Part shown: in pieces, positions 49,270 through 61,600 of the stretch
Layout: each line of letters begins with the position of its first letter
Numbering within the stretch: position 1 is the first letter of the stretch
Assembly: GCF_040581485.1 (NCBI RefSeq)
Contig: NC_090134.1
Location: forward strand, 2,294,001 to 2,358,000
From: Linepithema humile
Lineage: Eukaryota; Arthropoda; Insecta; Hymenoptera; Formicidae
Direction of reading: 5' to 3'
DNA: 64,000 bases
Notes under the pieces: model-generated
The model's database searches: none
The model's input: the letters and a program-made list of their open reading frames with translations, nothing else
What the model was told of the DNA's origin: nothing
Position numbers and translations under genes: made by a program

Positions 49270-50998
49270 TTATGGTCAGCAAGACTTCAACAGAAGTGCA
49301 TTGACGCTCAATAATGGACGGGTAATCGTTTTCGCTTTGCAATTTTAACAAAATTCTATCGATTCACGCGTCACGATAAACGTAGACTGATAACGAGAAA
49401 TTGTACTTTTCGACTGCATTCTATTGCACTTTTCATTAATATAAAGTACAGCAAATGTGGTCAAACTTGAAGGAAAAAAGAAAGAATGAAGTGAAAGTGT
49501 AGAAAGTGCATGTGAAAAGAAAAATAAATATTTTATTTACATACTTGAGGAATGATAGCGATTGCTTTTTTCTTTTTTTTTTAACGTGATCTATCTATAC
49601 GCAGAGCATATACTTACATTATATAAAAAAACATCGAAATTTTCTGTCATTTATGTTTTATTTATAGTATTGATTATCTTCGGGAAAAAATTTAATTGAA
49701 AAATAGTAGCAGCAATATTTTAATTTTCGATACATAAACGTTTCTGTAATAAAATCTTAAACTAGAATTAATTGTGACAATCGAAATGTTATAATAGGAA
49801 TTTTAATCTTTCTATATACTTTATTTTTATTTATATTATTATTATTATTATTTAGGCTTGGTATACCGGCCAAAGAGCGGAAAAAGTTCCTAGTGGACTG
49901 GTAAGGCTCGTTGGTCAAAATTGTCTCGGCCTGGATCTTTCCTACAACGAACTGATTACCGTTTCTGGTATAAAGGATTTTAAACAACTGCAGGAATTAA
50001 TCCTGGACAATAACAAGCTTGTAAATCTTAAAACACTGCCGTGCATACCGACTTTGACTACTCTGAGTTTGAATAATAATAAGGTTTGTTCTACTTACGA
50101 GCGTAGCGCAAAAATTAATAAAATCCTTATCTCTAGATGATCTAAAAGAAATGCACGAAAATTTAATGTTACTAAAAAAAGATTTCTTTCCTTTAATTTT
50201 GGCTTTGTCGTTAAAGATATTTTTATCACGAATCTTTTTCGCAAACATTTTTTAATGCTTAAAATTTATTTTATTTTTTCCTTTTGAAAATAATAATATT
50301 GAAGAAATTCTTTAAAGTCGTCTTATTTTTTCAGATATTTTTTTATATGAGAAAAACACGAGATCTGTTTTTAGATATCTAACATCGACAAAGCGCTCGA
50401 CAGGGTACGCGAGTGCTGTCCCAACATAGAATATGTGAGCTTCCTGGGCAATCCTGGTTGTCCCGATCAACTGACCGATCCAACATCTACCGACGAGGAT
50501 GATTATGAGCGTTACAGGCTTTACGCCATCCATACTTTACCTCCGAGTCTTCGCTTCTTGGATTCCCGAAGAGTTACTCAGCAGGAGAAACTAGACGCTA
50601 AGGCTCGTGGCAAATATTCCAGAACGATTAAATTCGTGCCGGAACTGATTCGCAAGTTCGCACCTAACTCGACGCCTATCAGCAACGAGTTCGACGACAT
50701 ATATTTCAATATTCATTACACGCCCTTGCCGAGCTCGCTGCGCAGTCCTCAGGATCACAGAGGTGCGTATAAACAGATCAAATCACAAATTAAATTATTT
50801 TGGATTCTTTTGAAAGAAATATTTTTGATGAATAGCAACATTAAGCTTTCAAAATTGTCAATTCAAGCTCACATAATATGATAAATGCAATAATCGATAC
50901 TGGATCAATTTCTGCTAGGTGCGTACGGCAAATGCAAGTATCGGTATTCTGGCAAGAATTCAGAGGGCAATCGATTTATCTCGAACAACGATCTGTAA
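49262..50998 (+). CDS. Leucine-rich repeat protein, LRMDA (C10orf11) homologue
   Basis: A small LRR protein. The vertebrate gene LRMDA is needed for melanocyte differentiation, and its product is linked to melanosome and Rab32-type trafficking. Exons: 49262-49321, 49856-50083, 50375-50762, 50919-50998 (TAA). Total 756 nt, 251 aa. Seen: LRRs at about residues 40-100 (LGLDLSYNELITVSGIKDF, LQELILDNNKLVNLKTLP, LTTLSLNNNKISNI); an LRR cap with IEYVSFLGNPGCPDQL and DDYERYRLYAIHTLP; LRFLDSRRVTQQEK; then HYTPLPSSLRSPQDHRGAYG and a tail YSGKNSEGNRFISNNDL that matches the vertebrate YYGKNSEGNRFIRDDQL almost residue for residue. The start ATG carries a YY1-type context. The conserved tail makes the assignment firm. 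The function in an insect, which has no melanocytes, is open; pigment-granule or lysosome-related traffic is only an inference. Confidence 0.93.
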
Positions 50999-53900
50999 TC
51001 AAGATGAACATGAATATTTTGAAGCGTGGCCTTAAAAAGTCAACAAAATAATTTTTCTAGTCAAGTACGATTGATATTAACAGAAAACTATCAATTAGCA
51101 GCGCGAAATATCTGTCAGATTTCTATGAGCTGTTATTAAAATCCATTACATATTGATGTGCGATTAGTATTATCGATATGATGGTAAAAATATATTCAAG
51201 ACTTGTATTATGATAATAATTTCCCTTCGATGCCAACAATTTTTAATGGCAATTTAAGTGTTCACTCTAGAAAGGCTGCATCTATGTAAATAAATAAGTA
51301 AACTTACAATTAAATTACAGTACAATAATCGTGCTTCTTTTCAAAGCATCTGAGTCTATTTGAGGTTTATATTTTTATCATACGAAACGTACGAGTAAAC
51401 GTATAAAATTTTTATTATCATGTACACCGACGAGCGACATATAAATAGATGTCTGATTCTCTAAAAGTTTTAACATTACATTCCGTAACATTAAGTGCTA
51501 ACTGGACTAACGTATCTAAAGTAACTTGGAGAATTTATCGAGATTGAAAACGCAACGGATTATCGTAGTAAAATCTTCGACTTTTTACCGCTATTGGTCC
51601 GTAAATTGCGCACGACGTATAATTATCGCGACGGCACTAAATTCAATATTTTGAGAAATGTCGAAGTTTTAGATATATATAGCTGTATATATCTTAGAAA
51701 ATTCGTGTTAATTAATTTAACACGCACATATCGGCCCTGCGAAAAATGTGTCAGTTGAAAAGAATTCGTAAAAACCGACATTATGAACTCATCTTCGAAA
51801 TCGGAGTTTGCCTCTACAATTTTAATTCTTAATTCTCTTTGATTCTTAACTTCTTTATTCCTATTTGTGTTCTATCAATCAAATCTCACAGGACAAATCA
51901 AATTAATTATTCTTTTTCAGAAAATTAAATTAAATTTTCTTGTTCCGATTTAAATTGTTATTTTTAATTGATGATTTATGAGAGATAAAGAAAAATAAGA
52001 AGAAAAGAGAGAGAAATTAAAATATTTTTAAGCTAATTCCAAAGATCAATCCATTGTCTTCAACGTACGTTACACGTTGAGATTAGCAATCTACTTGTAA
52101 CACATATTTTACAGCTTCCTTTCGTTAACCCTGTTTGTAGGAAGAGAGAGTCTTATAGCGAATTATACGCAACAACTTATTATTACACTCGCAAATATAA
52201 TAAATCAATTAAGTACGAACATATCAGTTCAGCCTTCCTTTGATTTATCCTGGAACACTCTAGAGTCTTCGACCTATATTAATATAATACGATTCAATAG
52301 TATATTTAACGCTAAATATGAACAGCCACATTTAACGCTAAACGCACGACGTAAACGAATCACCGCGTGAACGCATTTCGCACTAAACGCGCGCCGCAAA
52401 TACGAGCCTTTTTTTGCGATCACTTTAAAATTCCCGAAAGAAAGCTTTTCGGAAATATAACTATAAATGGACGAATTTCTTTCAGGAATTTCTGCAGCGA
52501 TAAATTCAATAATTGCACGTGTATACGTATACGTATAAATATAACATCTATGAGAATACATTCGTTTAAAACGAGGAAAGAAAGCGGTGATATTTAAATT
52601 CCTTAAATACACCGTTCCTTCGCTTGTTTACTCGCTCGCTCAGGAGACTCGCTATATTGTACACACTGGAAGCATCTTTCTCTCCAAGAAAGGAAAGTGT
52701 TCACAACGTTGTTCAAACGTTCCAAACGCTGAATCTTTTATTTATTTTTCTCTTATTTGGTTTAATAAATAAGAAAGGGAAGTGAATGGATGAAGATAGC
52801 GTATCATATTTTTATGAAAGACTCGAGTTCTCTATTATATAAAGTATTATTTTGATTGTACAATTTATTATTTTTTAAGAGAGAATGTTTTGTCCCTCTT
52901 TAAAATTGACAAACGACATGATATTAAAATTCTAATCAATAATCTTAATATGTAAAAATCTAACGCAAATCCTTCATTCATTCACTTTTTTTGAGCATAT
53001 CTTTTTGTAAATTTTTAAAAATTGTTATATCGTCAGATTAATTTTTGAACATTTTTATTTGTGAGGTAGAACTTTGTGAAATTTCCAAATATAATTCAAC
53101 GTTTGGAACTCGGCGAGATCTTATTTGTGCCGTTTGTAATTCGTTTGTTCGCGAATAGCGAAGAACCTACACACGTACTTATACATGTGGATGCTGATCA
53201 AGTAATCATCTCGCCAGCTGTTTGGACGGATGTACTTTTGCTCTTAATCCTGTGTTTCAGGCGTTTTTATAATCTAATAATATTTTTTTCAAGAATATCG
53301 TCGATGTTTTATTATAATATTGCACGAATTTTTTACTGCGTGCACACACAGCTTGCATATTCCTCCCGACTTTCATTATTTCTTGAGAAAGTAATAACGA
53401 ATAATAGCGAAAAACAATATACAGTAGCTTTAAAAAAGAAACAAATAAAATATTTCACTATAACTCTAATAATGATTTTAATTGTGAAAAATACAGTTGC
53501 TAAGAACATAAAATAAATGATATCTTTCATTTCAATTTATATTTTTCAGAATTGCAATAAAAATGAAAAGAAATGTGAGCTATACTTAGTAATATACTTT
53601 TTTACTTGTAAATTTGCGGCATAAATTCGCCACAATTTTTATTAATATTTGGCACGTCAATTATATTAATATTGCTGCCTTGAATCCCAGCTTTGCATAA
53701 GATATATAATAATAAAAAAGCAATCAGAATATAACGAAAAAATTCATCATAAAATTAAAAATTTTTATAATTTGCTTTTAAAGGAAAAATATTTTATTTA
53801 TATCAAATTTTATTTCAAATAAAATATTTTTGAAATAATATTTGTATAATTTTATATTTTTACGAAGAGTGGAATTCATTTATCTTTGCAAATGTTACGA

Positions 53901-54578
53901 TGTGCTCTCTCTATCTTCTAAATTATCTACTCTTATCACCATTTTAATAACAAAATTATTGATAAAAGCAACCAAATTTTAATTTTTATTAAAATTTTAA
54001 TCGTTATATTTTCTATTTTTATTTTAGAGAAATCAAAACAGCAAAATCGAGAAAAATAATAAAATAAAACTAGGAAAGCAAGCATTTTGTGCAACCCGTT
54101 CAGTAGAAGTTACAAAAAGTTGAATATATTATAGAATTTTTATATAGAGATATCTGAAAGAAAAGTGATTTATACATACCATTTAGAAATTGACAATGCA
54201 ATATACACATAAAAGTGTTAAAAAGTTAAAAAAACCGAAAGAATTTAATGCATAGAATTATTATACAGTGTGAAAGGACTCAGAACCGGCAGTATATTTC
54301 TTCAGTCCCAGGCTAAAAATAGGCGGTTTTCGCAGCGGACTGGGAAGTTTGCAGGGAATATTCGTCTATGCCCGTTCATAGGAAAATCAGACGAGTCTAG
54401 TTGCTCCCAAAGGCACTCATTTTCGTTCGCGAGTAATCAGGATACGTTCGTCACACGACGCTTCTATGTACAATCAATACTTCGACTAAAAATCGGCTTC
54501 CGAACCGTTCCTCTCTCGAAAACAAAGATCGGAAAGAATGAAAATGACGTTATCGCGTCTTCTCTCGCGCTGCTGCTT
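50999..54578. other. AT-rich spacer between LRMDA and the C2-domain gene
   Basis: LRMDA (+) and the synaptotagmin-like gene (-) converge here, so it contains both 3' UTRs. Apart from an unassigned 146-codon ORF at 53076-53516, nothing coding was recognised. A short repeated segment (CATTTAACGCTAAA) occurs near 52300-52345. Confidence 0.45.
53076..53516 (+). other. Unassigned ORF, 146 codons, in AT-rich spacer
   Basis: Not recognised. The ORF opens with a GTG in the track frame, so the first true ATG is further in. It has a hydrophobic stretch after residue 50 (VLLLLILCF) and a Lys-rich end. No splice sites or family motifs were seen. It is long for such AT-rich sequence, but could be chance or a transposon remnant. 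Not claimed as a gene. Confidence 0.12.
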
Positions 54579-57500
54579 TTACGAGCTGTTATTCTTCCCA
54601 TGATTGTGCAAGTTCGGCCTCAACGTCACCGCACCTTCGACCCAGAAGTTTGGTCTTTCGAGCATATTCTGCCATAATGACAGCTCGCGACCGGTTGCGT
54701 CCATCCAGTCTACTGATTTTCCATAATGCTTTCCTGAAATCAAGATTTGCGCGCCATTGTTGAAAGCTATAAAAAAGAATATTTATAAAATATAGCAAAT
54801 TCAATGACATTTTATAACTGATTAAATCCTTTGGTCAAATTTCTTTTTTTTTTTTAGAAAGTTATTATTTATCAATTGTGATAAGAAATCGTGCCGATCA
54901 GTTCAATTTGGTAAGTAAAAAATTAAATAATCTAAAGATAATTTATTTAGATTGTATCGTATGAATTTTTGTGTATATACCGGTGCCGAGGTTGAATCGA
55001 ACGCCGCCGAGGAATTCGTTGCTGGCAATTCGATCATGGTCCCAAACTGTCAACTCTAATCCGCGCTCCGCTAACTCCTGCAAACTGACGTCTTTATATA
55101 TGAACGTGTGGCCCCAAACTGGTGAACCGCCTGATCTACGAACAACGCCGGTCTTCTGCTTGCCGGACCGGCCTTTATCGGGAAGCAAATAGCTGAAAAG
55201 GATTGTGTAGGAATTTAAAGAAACATCCTGAATGTCAAAAATAAATTATAAAATATTACAAAGTTAGAAATTTATAAATTATATCGACTCTTATTCATTT
55301 CATACATTTTATAATAATTTTCGGATATTTCTGATTCCGTAAATTTCATGTATTTTAAGATACGCTTAGGAAGAATATTGATACTGAAAATTGGACAGTA
55401 CCTTTTGCAGAAGGGATCACAGGTGCCCGAGTTCTTGCCGCGCGTCTGCAGGTTTCTAGCTTCCTTGACGAGCACGTGAAGCGCGCCGCGGCTCCAGTTC
55501 TTTTTTGCCTTAGAACTGCCACGTTCCGCGCCGCTTTCCCGATCGCGTTCTTGTTGCGTCGGATCCGGTGGCACAAATTTCAGTCCGACGATCACCTCGC
55601 CCTTGTATGCGACCGGATCATCGAATGGTTCCGTCTGGGAGCGATTGTTACAATATAGTACAGTAGCTTGTAACTTTTCTTTCTTTAAAACAGCACGAAA
55701 ATTTTGGAAAACTTATACGAATCAGGTTTTAAGATTTCACCCTTGAAAGCGATTCTCTATGAGACTCTTCGGTGAAATTATTAGAATTATCTCTGTATTG
55801 AATTAGTTTTAAATATCTATGAAAACTTTTAAATAAAATTAAAATAATAAATTAATATTTTATGTGATTTATTTTGAATCATATGTTTTATTTGATATTT
55901 TCTAGTTAAAAAAATAAAGATTTTCTCCAATACTATATATAAATTATATCTGTGCTTATATATAAATATAAAGGTACATTATACATTCGCATGCGCTCGT
56001 ATTGGAACACATTGAAGCATTAAAATTAGAAGCTCTGAGAGTTGCAGCCCGCGTTTCTATCGGCGGAAACAAATCACGATTCGTTCCGCTAAATGCACAA
56101 TGACGCAATCTGCTAAATGCACAATTATGCAATCCACGGAATGCAGTGACATTCAAGAAACTTACTCACTCCAAGACGGTCGACGCCTCTAACTTTGAAA
56201 CTTCAAAATGCTTTCTCGTCAATTTCTCGACGAGAAAACTCGACTTTGCGGTTTTTCAATGATATTCTACAAATAATTTGATTGTCGTCGGCAATAAACT
56301 TACCCTCTCTTGAAGGGGATACCAGTGTGGCGTTGGGTCGTCGAATATCTTGTTCTCCAAGGGCATTCGCACTTCACCGAGGAAGTCGTTGCGGCCGAAC
56401 ATGTCCGAGTGCCAAACCGTCAGCCATAATGTTCTCGTCTCCAGACCGCTCAGGTTCATATGGAACTAAAACCGCGCGATGACGCAACCACCGAATCTCT
56501 AATTGTCATGCAAACGAGCAGCGGACATTCGAGCAAACTTACATGGAATAACTTACCTTTAGTGTCTCGTTGAATTCGGGATTCAACGTGTGCTTCTTCA
56601 CCTTCGTCTTCCTCTTGCCGCTCTTTGATTTGTCCGGCAACAGATATACCTTGACGTACCTAGATAGTAAAATTATAAAACCTTAAATTTTACGTTCTTA
56701 TAAAAAAAAAAAACGATATTTTTGTATAAAAAAGAATTAAAAAGAAGATTGTAATAAATTTAGCATGAAATTATAGTGTAAATTTTTCATTCTTTAATGC
56801 AATCTTTTAATTGTAATTAAAAAAATTACGTTAAGAAATATATGTATATAAAAGTCGATCTATAATAAACGATCAATGTTAAATAATATAACGAGATTTC
56901 ACTTTTAAAACGTCATTCAATTTAAATACGTTAAATAAAAAATGTATGTTAACAGAGCTATATAAATGGAACTTACGGATCCGATCGTTTGCGCTTCACG
57001 TCTACAGGTGCGAGGTTTTTGCACTTGGTCACGTGCACTTCGAACGTCAGGTTCTTGTAATCGTACTGTAAGGCGAACTCCACCTCACCTGTGACGACCA
57101 CAGATCGGCAGCAACGTCCCTCGCCCGCACCGCTGTACACCGATGCCATCGAGTCCGAACGTGCCTGGAATTGCAGTCGCGACCATTAGCGTCGTCAAGA
57201 TTTTAATACGACGAGATATTTCATTCACCTGTTTTTTCTTTATTCCGTTCCGTTTTGTGAGTATAAGCGAGATATAACGTTACAATTCGGTTCGTTAAAT
57301 TGCAATGATAGCAGTTTCTTTCGAAAGTTGAAACGCGCGATGTATTTAAGCGCACACTCGAGCCACAAACTGATATTCGCCTATTTTGACAATAACTTTT
57401 AGCTTTGTTCTTTCTTCGTAAAAAGAATGAAAACGAAATTTATTATTTCGCCGTGAATAGCAAATTTTAATAAATTGCACTCACCCCGAGACTCGACAGA

Positions 57501-58634
57501 GACGAACGAGTAGCGAGATGGCCCGGATCCATATCGTCCATGTCTATAACTGTGTGACTAGAGCCTGCTCGTGATCCTGCTCCGATAATCGGCGTGCTGC
57601 ACGCCTCTGACAAACTGCTTCCATCGTCTGCGACATCACAAAGAAATTGTATTATTCAAAATGACTCAGATTTCAATGTCCGCTTATGAATAAGTGCGAT
57701 AACAAAGATACACATTTTCCAGAATTTTTGTTTCGAAATAAAATCAATTTTATATATATATATATATATATATTTGTTTTAAATTTACACACACACATTC
57801 ACACGAAATTAATACTAAAACAAAAAAAAAATGATCCTTTTAACCCTTTTAATCCCTTTTGAAATTTTAACATAAATCGATAGATTTCTCTCGACATCAC
57901 CGAGTTTTATTTGTAACATTAACATTAACCAATATTTTTCTAAAACGATACAATATTCTTTAGCTTCAATTACTTAAATCATTTTTTCGACTAACTTGCT
58001 ATCAATCGAGAAATAGTTGTCATAGACACTTTCTGACGTTTGTATTGCTTCGAGCATTTGGCGAAGATATTCGCGGGATATATTATAGCCGAATCGCTCT
58101 GCGAAGCTTTTTTTCCATCGTCAATCGGTGGCGATGCCTGATCTTTCTTCGAAAGCGCCGGCATACTGCTAATCATGTGCTTTATCCCGCTATTCCAAGT
58201 TCCGCTGTCGGACGAGAACTTGTTCTTAATATCGATCATTGAAAAATCGTCGTTGCGGTTTATCGACGATCTCTCCTTATTCTTGGCAATATTCTGCGTC
58301 TTGCTCTTCGACATTCCGTAGTCGTGTTTCGTCGTAGAAGTTTCATCACTCGAGCATTTACCGTTGTCTTGCAACTTCGTAAGACTGATCGTTGAAGTTT
58401 GCAATTCGATAACAGGCTCTAGGATCGTCCTATCCGTCTCGTTCGTGCAATTCGGTCTCGATGTCGAAACGATTTTCTGCCTGGTGCAACAAAAACCGCA
58501 ACAGTATTCCAGCAGCCAATTCGAAGTAAAATTTCGCGTCATTTTTCTGACAGTCCAGGAGCCACGAATAGGCGGCTCCTTGAAAACTGAATAATGAGCA
58601 CTGTTCATTATCTTGTTGACTTTAGTTTGAATTT
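54579..58634 (-). CDS. btsz: Synaptotagmin-like protein with tandem C2 domains, bitesize/SYTL family (5' part missing)
   Basis: Membrane-traffic protein; fly bitesize binds phosphoinositides and moesin and organises apical actin. Exons in transcript order: 58634-57996, 57627-57485, 57164-56977, 56659-56557, 56465-56304, 55634-55402, 55192-54981, 54733-54579 (TAA). The total is 1835 nt and phases agree, giving about 611 C-terminal residues. Seen: a Ser-rich linker with a cysteine cluster (CCGFCC); SDSMASVYSGAGEG, typical of the Slp pre-C2A segment; C2A (VEFALQYDYKNLTFEVHV, SDPYVKVYLLPDKSKSGKRK, LWLTVWHSDMFGRNDFLGE); a linker; C2B (GALHVLVKEARNL, CDPFCKSYLLPDK, LELTVWDHDRIASNEFLGG); and the end FWVEGAVTLRPNL. 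No Rab27-binding Slp homology domain is in the window; upstream exons probably lie beyond 64 kb, although an ATG in the first listed exon could serve a short isoform. Family very sure; symbol likely. Confidence 0.92.
57750..57773. repeat. (TA)n microsatellite
   Basis: Twelve TA units in the intron between the btsz exons 57485-57627 and 57996-58634, followed by a short CA run. Confidence 0.9.
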
Positions 58635-58653
58635 CTGGAAACTTTTTTCGCAA

Positions 58654-61600
58654 TTAGCTAATTATTCGTGCCATTTTTCCGTCGATCCATATTTCGAAGC
58701 GAGTAACAATCGGTGAATCAATAGAAAATATATTCTCACCAAATAAAACGTAAATAGAAACATTTTTGTCGGTATATTTCTTATTCCGTATTTAAAAAGC
58801 AAGATATTATCTTGAAAGATTTGGCACTGATTGCAACAACAACATCTTCAGCAAATAAATTTCATATTTGCTGATTTTATGTAATAATTAGCAAAAGAAC
58901 TCCGAATAAGACGCAACGCGGAGCAAAGCGTTCGCTGTACTGATGGATTCGTTTGTTTGATTATTCGTCCTTTTGCTAAACGGAACAGCGGCAACGATAA
59001 TACTGATTTTTGTTTCCTGCTTTCCAAGAATAGCGCGCTAACACAGCTTCCACGTTCAAGGTCTAACATCTGGAGCACTTCGATAGCGAGTGATACGATA
59101 ATTATATGCGACGAAGTTTCCATGTATGAAACAGCGTCATTTCAATAGCAATTTTTCTAATTTTTTAAAAATCTTTAACGTCGAAAATAATATCTCAAAC
59201 TTTAGTTTATTTTTCATTAATATTTTACATTCTATTATTATATTACAACAACAATTTCTACGTTTCTCATAACCTGCAAGGCATTTATTGGAAAGAGCAA
59301 TCGAGAAAGGCTCGAATAACTTAGCAAATCAAATAGAAAGTAAAAGGACGACCGAGCGAACGCAAAGTAAAAGTGCGAATAACAACAGTGTCACATGTTA
59401 AAAGAAATGTTTACACATGCTTCGACATTGATTTCCCGAAAATGACGCGAAATTAAATAATACGATTGCAAAATCAAATCGACTACGTGCGTATTTGTAT
59501 TTTTCATGCCATCAAAATTTCTCGTTTTCCTTTTACTCATTAGAAAGTGCAGCACACGCGGAGATATGCAATTTTTTATATATATTGCATGTCGCCATTT
59601 CCAAGAAAAAAAAAAAAAATTATAAAAGATAAGTAACCTGAATGTGCCATCCGAGCGAATGTCACGAAAGTAGCGACACCACTTTCCTCTTTCGCATTCG
59701 TATGCGGGATAATTGTAATCATGTGCTGTTGTATTGCGCCGACTAACGTCGAAGCAACGAGCAATTAAAGTTAGATAACGCTATTCGCTACAACTATGCG
59801 ACAGTGACCGTTTCGCAACGCGTCCTAATCGCGCCAGATAACATCCTCGACGGTGTAGTCGGATACGCGTGAATCGGTTTGACACTTTTGTGAACGGGTT
59901 TAGGCGAATGTGTGTCAAGGTGAGTGTATCGAGATACCTCCGCGTTTTGCCTGAGAAAAATAACTTTCATGAACACATGCAGCGGCGCTCTCTTAATCCG
60001 CGATATCATCGGAGCCTCCGTTGCGCCAATACAATGCAAGTGCAGCTGATAAATAACTTTCTTTGTCTGTTTTAATGTAAATGTTATAATGGTTATAAAC
60101 TAATATACGATAACCTTCGCACGAATAACCGGCTATTGGCTCTTTACGCTCCTTTCGAATATTATTGATTTTAACAATCACCAGAGCCTGATACATCTAT
60201 AATTTTTAACTTTCTTTGTTTTCGTCTCTATCGCATTGCGTTGTTACACATTCTGTTCTAGATTTTTCGATAAATTTTGTTCCAATTAATTTTCTACTCC
60301 AGACAAAATTCCTATTCTAGATGAGCTTATCGATATATTTTATGTCTGATAATTAAATCTGTTACAGATTTTATCATTAAAATTAAGACCAAGTGTCTTA
60401 AAAATTCTATTTCTGCATCATATCTCTCATTTTTCACGATACTAAGCGGAAAAAGTCAATTAGATTTGATCTTGCGAGGCGCGAATAATTACGCGTCTGT
60501 ATTTTGTTATGAATGTTGTCTTGAATTTGATTCTCCGTGGATTTCGTCTCGATTCCCTCGGTTCCCAGCGCGAGAAAAACGTAACAAGCGAGTTATTTAA
60601 GTGAACCTTATACGTACACGCAGTTGAATTGTGTATCCGGGACATAATACTACGTACCGAGAGCGTAGGCGAAAGTTCTAGCGTGTCTCGCTTGACACGA
60701 GAACCTCGTTTTCAGTCTCAGCGGCCGATAAGTGAATTATTCCTCACCCGTAAATACGGTGAAAATTTCGAAAGAGATTGTATAATAGAAAAAAAAAATT
60801 AAATCAAAAGGAAAAGAATTACGCACATATGTGCGCTGTAATTAAATGTTTAAAATTCTGTATACTTATTTCCGTAGTCCACTAATTTCAGCAGCAATTA
60901 AATTTCTATCGCCACAAAACCATATTTTCAATACTTTGCAAACTTCATTTTTTACTTGAACTCTCTTGTGGAAAACACTTATATGCATTCGGCACACAGC
61001 CGTCACTTCCGCTTTACTTGCATTATATTCTTACACGACCGATCCCACTGCGTTTACCTTTCTTTTAGAAAACGCTATTGCGTATCCGTGGGTAATTAAA
61101 TTACTCACTACCGGAATTATTCTAGCACCGTGGAGGAGAATATACGCAGGTCGTTGTATGTTTCACCGCGAGCGCGGCAACTCGCACGCGCAATTATCGA
61201 ATTACTCTATCGAAACATGGATACCGCCATAATAAATACTGGTAATATAATAGAAGTTATTTTTCAACGTAACGTTTTTACGCAACGCAATACGAGTCCT
61301 GATATAATATCGCATTATGAGTCTTATTAATTCAAAATTATTTTTATAAACTTAATTAAAGTTTCAGAGGCTATAATTTATTTTTAAATATTCCTGCGTG
61401 CTGCATTAGATTTTTTAAATAAAAGAACACATCCGGAAACAGCGCTTAAATAAATAGTGAACGTCGAAGTCTCTTCTTTACTCAAAATCACGCGAGAGAA
61501 GAATTGGACGCGGAAAATAGTGATTAAAAGATTAATCACACTACTTGTACAATTAATGTCTTTTTCTACCGTGCTGGCCAGAGTGCAATTTATCTGTAAA

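Noticed and set aside
54270..54677. 135-codon plus-strand ORF
   Set aside because: Antisense shadow over the last exon of the C2-domain gene, whose minus-strand reading is a clear C2B end.
56010..56160. Repeated CTAAATGCACAAT segments in a btsz intron
   Set aside because: Only two imperfect copies of about 20 bp; too little to call a repeat family or element.
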